From NCBI GenBank assembly GCA_017452305.1, contig JAFTMQ010000142.1, positions 1 through 8,272 on the forward strand: 8,272 nt of DNA, written 5' to 3'. Of this stretch, positions 5,848-8,272 are shown in pieces. Position 1 is the first letter of the stretch. Each line of letters starts with the position of its first letter. The notes under the pieces were generated by a model that saw nothing but the letters and a program-made list of their open reading frames with translations, did not search any database and was not told where the DNA came from. A program made the translations under genes and the position numbers. Source of the stretch: Clostridia bacterium (GTDB lineage Bacteria > Bacillota > Clostridia > Christensenellales > Borkfalkiaceae).

Positions 5848-7358
5848 TATCTCTGTTGATTTCTCAAAATTTTCATCGCAGGCGAACGCTTGAAGTCTTC
5901 ATAGCGGAAGACGATCTTGCTAATGCGTTGGAATGCAGGCAACGTCGCGTTTACCTTGTTGATTTCTTCGCGAATGAACGCTTCGGGATCGGTCAAGCCG
6001 AGCGCCTTAACAACCACTGCGCGGGGAAGAACTTCCAAAACGAGCAAGCTCTTGCCGTCCGTGTTATCTTCGTAAACCAAGCAGTCTTGAATGGTGTCGA
6101 TTGCGTAGAATTTGTTTTCGATTTCCGCAGGGGAGATGTTTTCACCCGTCGAAAGGACGATGATTTCCTTCTTTCTGCCGACGATGTAGAGGAAGTTGTC
6201 TTCATCTACGCGCACGAGGTCGCCCGTCTTGAACCAACCGTCCTCAAACGCGATAGCGTTTTCTTCGGGTTCGCCAACGTAGCAGTCGAACATGTTGTCG
6301 CCTTTAAGCCAAAGCTCGCCGTCAACTACCTTGTATTCGAGGTCGGGATAGAAGTGACCAACGGAATTCTTCTTTACGAGGGGGATAGGGTTGCCGCTTA
6401 CAAGGCAAGCGCTTTCCGTCAAGCCGTAGCCGCCAAGCATAGCAACGTCGAATTTCTTGTATTCTTCAATCAAATATTGAGGAACGTGCGCCGCGCCTGC
6501 GATGATGAACTTCAAATCATCGCCGAGCATGTTCTTGCCGAACTGCTTGGAAAGGTTCATTGCCATTTCCGCAAGTGCGGGAACCATAACCATACCCGTA
6601 GGTCTAAACGCGGGGATTTCACGGAACATGTTCTTCGTGTTGCGGCAGATATAGAGGGAGCTGCCCGATGCAAGCGACGTCAACAAGTTACGTACAAGCC
6701 CGAATACGTGCGTCAAAGGAAGCACGAGGAAATATCTTTGATGGAAGGTATGTTCGATGCCGTAGAAGCCGTTTCTCATACCCGTCATAAGCGCGCGGTG
6801 GGAAAGTTGAGCCGCCTTGCTCTTACCCGTCGTACCGCCCGTGAATACGTAAGCGCAGGGTGCGCTCGTTTCAACTTCTACTGCGGGAACGGACTTGTCG
6901 CACGTCGAAGCCGCGTCGATAAGCTTGACTGCGGGGTTCTTCGCCTTCACAATATCAAATTTGTCTGCAAGCGAATCCGCGTATGCGATTACGGAAAGCC
7001 CGAATTTAAGCGAGCAACCGAATACGGTCATGTTGTCAAGGTGTGCGGGAAGAAGCACTGCGATAGCGCCGAGGGTGGTAACTGCAAGGAAAGCCTTGGC
7101 AAAATCGTAGGAGTTGGGGCAGAACACGCCAACCTTGTCGCCTGCTTTTACGCCGTTATCCACAAGGATCGCACGGAAAGCCGCAACGTCTTTATCTACT
7201 TCCGCATACGTATAGTTTTTGCCGTCAACCAATGCAACGAGGTCAGCGTATTGTGCTACGCTCCACGTCCACATTTCCGTAACGCTCGTAAATTTGCGGA
7301 TTCTTTCATATTCTTCCGCTACGGTGTAGCTGCTAAAAAAGTTCTGGTTAATACTCAT
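5847..7358 (-). CDS. FadD-like AMP-forming acyl ligase (acyl-ACP or acyl-CoA synthetase)
   Basis: A 503-residue member of the adenylate-forming (ANL) superfamily, which activates a carboxylate with ATP to an acyl-AMP and passes it to a thiol. Motifs in order: phosphate loop FTGGTTGKSKAAQLSHRA (172-189), LPLTHVFG (213-220), GGYGLTES (309-316), GWFKTGDL (374-381), the hinge region IVGRKKEIIVLSTGENISP (392-410), and C-terminal SPAMKILR (492-499) with the likely catalytic Lys496. The TGGTTG form of the loop, rather than TSGTTG, resembles long-chain acyl-CoA synthetases of the FadD type. The neighbouring carrier protein makes that carrier the probable acceptor (inference). The true substrate, whether fatty, aromatic or amino acid, cannot be read from sequence. 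AAAGGAG lies 10 bases before the ATG. It is the first gene of the operon driven from 7492-7520. Confidence 0.93.
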   Translation of the reverse strand: MSINQNFFSSYTVAEEYERIRKFTSVTEMWTWSVAQYADLVALVDGKNYTYAEVDKDVAAFRAILVDNGVKAGDKVGVFCPNSYDFAKAFLAVTTLGAIAVLLPAHLDNMTVFGCSLKFGLSVIAYADSLADKFDIVKAKNPAVKLIDAASTCDKSVPAVEVETSAPCAYVFTGGTTGKSKAAQLSHRALMTGMRNGFYGIEHTFHQRYFLVLPLTHVFGLVRNLLTSLASGSSLYICRNTKNMFREIPAFRPTGMVMVPALAEMAMNLSKQFGKNMLGDDLKFIIAGAAHVPQYLIEEYKKFDVAMLGGYGLTESACLVSGNPIPLVKKNSVGHFYPDLEYKVVDGELWLKGDNMFDCYVGEPEENAIAFEDGWFKTGDLVRVDEDNFLYIVGRKKEIIVLSTGENISPAEIENKFYAIDTIQDCLVYEDNTDGKSLLVLEVLPRAVVVKALGLTDPEAFIREEINKVNATLPAFQRISKIVFRYEDFKRSPAMKILRNQQR

Positions 7359-7401
7359 CTTTTGTTTTCTCCTTTATTATGAGTTTAGATTTTAGAAGTT
7401 A

Positions 7402-7481
7402 TCGGCGCGGATTTTTTTTTGCGTTAAGCATACGCCGACACGTTCATAGGTGCGTTCCATAACCAACAAAAATAAACGCAC
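7402..7481 (-). promoter_or_regulatory. Ligase operon leader with two possible hairpins
   Basis: The leader of about 127 bases contains GTGCGTT (7481-7475) pairing with AACGCAC (7456-7450) over an 18-base loop, then TCGGCG (7438-7433) pairing with CGCCGA (7407-7402) over 25 bases that include nine A. No known riboswitch is recognised, and loops this long make the fold uncertain. Confidence 0.3.
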
Positions 7482-7491
7482 ATACGATTAC

Positions 7492-7520
7492 ATAATACTA
7501 TGTTATCACACAATTGTCAA
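7492..7520 (-). promoter_or_regulatory. Sigma-A promoter for the ligase-ACP-transferase operon
   Basis: On the minus strand, a perfect -35 box TTGACA (7520-7515), 17 bases and TATTAT (7497-7492). Transcription should start near 7485. A perfect inverted repeat lies directly upstream of the -35 box. Confidence 0.85.
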
Positions 7521-7522
7521 CT

Positions 7523-7557
7523 ATTTTTCAACCAAACCTCACTTTTTGTTGAAAAAT
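7523..7557. repeat. Perfect 10-base inverted repeat abutting the operon promoter, candidate operator
   Basis: ATTTTTCAAC (7523-7532) and GTTGAAAAAT (7548-7557) are exact reverse complements with a 15-base gap; arm centres are 25 bases apart. The repeat starts 2 bases upstream of the operon's -35 box. A third related half, TTTCAAC, lies at 7594-7600. The placement suits a dimeric activator or a repressor, or an A-tract UP element. It does not match the FapR site I know. Confidence 0.5.
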
Positions 7558-7653
7558 GTAATAATTTTAAATGACAAATTTTCATCAAAAAAATTTCAAC
7601 GCGCACATGGTAGGGGTGTATGAAAATACGGAATGAAAAAGGCTTGAAACATA

Positions 7654-7682
7654 TTGACAAAATCAAAAATATTTGTTATACT
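7654..7682 (+). promoter_or_regulatory. Sigma-A promoter for the 144-residue hypothetical gene
   Basis: TTGACA (7654-7659), 17 bases and TATACT (7677-7682). Transcription should start near 7689, leaving a leader of about 24 bases. This excludes the longer in-frame start at 7620, which lies upstream of the promoter. Confidence 0.87.
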
Positions 7683-7712
7683 TTCCTCAACGCAAATTTC
7701 GCGGAGGGAATT

Positions 7713-8147
7713 ATGAATTTAAAAAAGATAGAAAAAAATTTAACCGACCTGCTCAACAAAAAAATGGGGTTGGAATTTACTTATAAAATGGAGGAGGGGC
7801 TTTTGCTTGCTTGCTGCAACCTCACCTTATATGGACGAGAAAAGCCGATCACCTGCAATCTTTGGATTTTCGAGGCTGGCTCGGTGCTGATGTCCTTCTT
7901 GTGCGGCGAAGCGCCCTACACGGCGCACGTGCTTGACGCAACCGCGCGCTTTAACAGCGACGTTACCTTCTTAAAAGCCACGATTATGTCGGGCGTTTTG
8001 AATATTTTACACGAGGCCTACGCCGTTGACGAAAAGCTTTTGCCCGCTTACGTAAAGGGCATTTTGGGGATTTTGGTTTCCGACGAAGTGAAAAAGAGCT
8101 TGGAAGATTTGTTGCTTGCGTGTGAAGAGGGAAGCTTGCAATCTTAA
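7713..8147 (+). CDS. Hypothetical 144-residue cytoplasmic protein
   Basis: I do not recognise this protein. From the ATG at 7713 (GGAGG 5 bases upstream, short leader from the promoter at 7654-7682) it starts with a lysine-rich segment, MNLKKIEKNLTDLLNKK (1-17). A compact mixed alpha/beta body follows, with strand-like stretches at about 20-60 (including LACCNLTLYG and CNLWIFEAGSVLMSFLCG) and helix-like stretches at about 76-140. Its length and strand-then-helix layout recall small chaperone-like or YbjN-type folds, but no motif supports that. It has no signal peptide, membrane segment or catalytic signature; the four cysteines (34, 35, 49, 64) are not in a metal-binding spacing I recognise. 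It is divergent from the acyl-ACP operon. Its stop codon lies inside the arm of the repeat element downstream. Confidence 0.8.
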   Translation: MNLKKIEKNLTDLLNKKMGLEFTYKMEEGLLLACCNLTLYGREKPITCNLWIFEAGSVLMSFLCGEAPYTAHVLDATARFNSDVTFLKATIMSGVLNILHEAYAVDEKLLPAYVKGILGILVSDEVKKSLEDLLLACEEGSLQS

Positions 8148-8270
8148 AAAACGACGGATATACTTCGCATTTCATCGTTGTTGCTCCGTGCGCCTTGCTC
8201 ATTTACGCATAGTAAACTCCCTGCGGCGTACTTGCAACGCCTTGAACTGCTCGCATCTCCGCCGTTTTTT
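8146..8270. repeat. Intergenic element with complementary ends, possibly a dispersed repeat
   Basis: The ends AAAAAACGACGGA (8146-8158) and TCCGCCGTTTTTT (8258-8270) pair at 12 of 13 positions, enclosing about 100 bases of far higher GC than neighbouring spacers. Inside are two CGCCTTG copies (8192-8198 and 8239-8245) and two TCGCAT copies (8166-8171 and 8251-8256). On the minus strand one frame reads VQGVASTPQGVYYA before a stop. From memory, unverified, similar sequence recurs between genes in gut Clostridia genomes. The left arm includes the last two bases of the preceding stop codon. The ends could also act as a terminator stem for both strands. Its true boundary may lie past the window. 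Confidence 0.6.
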
Positions 8271-8272
8271 CG

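Noticed and set aside
5856..7382. 508-codon open frame on the plus strand opposite the ligase
   Set aside because: It mirrors the ligase gene on the other strand, has no recognisable motifs, and the minus-strand protein carries every adenylate-forming motif.
7620..7712. Longer start for the 144-residue gene
   Set aside because: The extension spans the TTGACA/TATACT promoter and has no ribosome binding site.
7984..8202. 72-codon minus-strand open frame overlapping the hypothetical gene and the repeat
   Set aside because: It has no promoter or ribosome binding site and is antisense to a better supported gene. Its N-terminus is simply translated repeat.

Overview
The window looks like chromosomal DNA of a low-to-moderate GC Bacillota, most likely an uncultured or gut Clostridia lineage. 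This is an inference from near-consensus sigma-A promoters (TTGACA/TATAAT-like, all with 17-base spacers), strong GGAGG-type ribosome binding sites, AT-rich intergenic spacers, and the gene content. No phage, transposase, CRISPR array, tRNA or rRNA gene is visible.

Layout. (1) Bases 1-1676, minus strand: the 5' 558 codons of an elongation factor G-like translational GTPase of the EF-G2 type, with its own promoter and a leader that can fold into nested helices. (2) Bases 1907-3164, plus strand, divergent from it: a group I (NifS/IscS-type) cysteine desulfurase behind a perfect consensus promoter, ending at a probably bidirectional terminator. (3) Bases 3232-4945, minus strand: three small, unrecognised multi-pass membrane proteins in two transcription units. 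The two units start from duplicated promoter segments about 1.08 kb apart. The downstream promoter copy still carries a decayed 3' tip of the upstream phosphopantetheinyl transferase gene, so the region arose by tandem duplication. (4) Bases 4964-7358, minus strand: a tight three-gene operon of a FadD-like adenylate-forming ligase, an acyl carrier protein and an Sfp-type phosphopantetheinyl transferase, with both junctions overlapping as TAATG. (5) Bases 7654-8147, plus strand, divergent from that operon: a 144-residue protein of unknown function. (6) Bases 8146-8270: an intergenic repeat-like element with complementary ends.

How the genes may work together. The ligase, carrier protein and transferase form a self-contained acyl-ACP loading module. 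The transferase would convert the carrier to its holo form, and the ligase would activate a carboxylic acid with ATP and load it onto the carrier. No ketosynthase, reductase, acyltransferase or thioesterase is present to use the product. The membrane proteins immediately downstream are the nearest candidate partners, but that link rests on position only. The EF-G-like gene and the cysteine desulfurase look like independent housekeeping or accessory genes.
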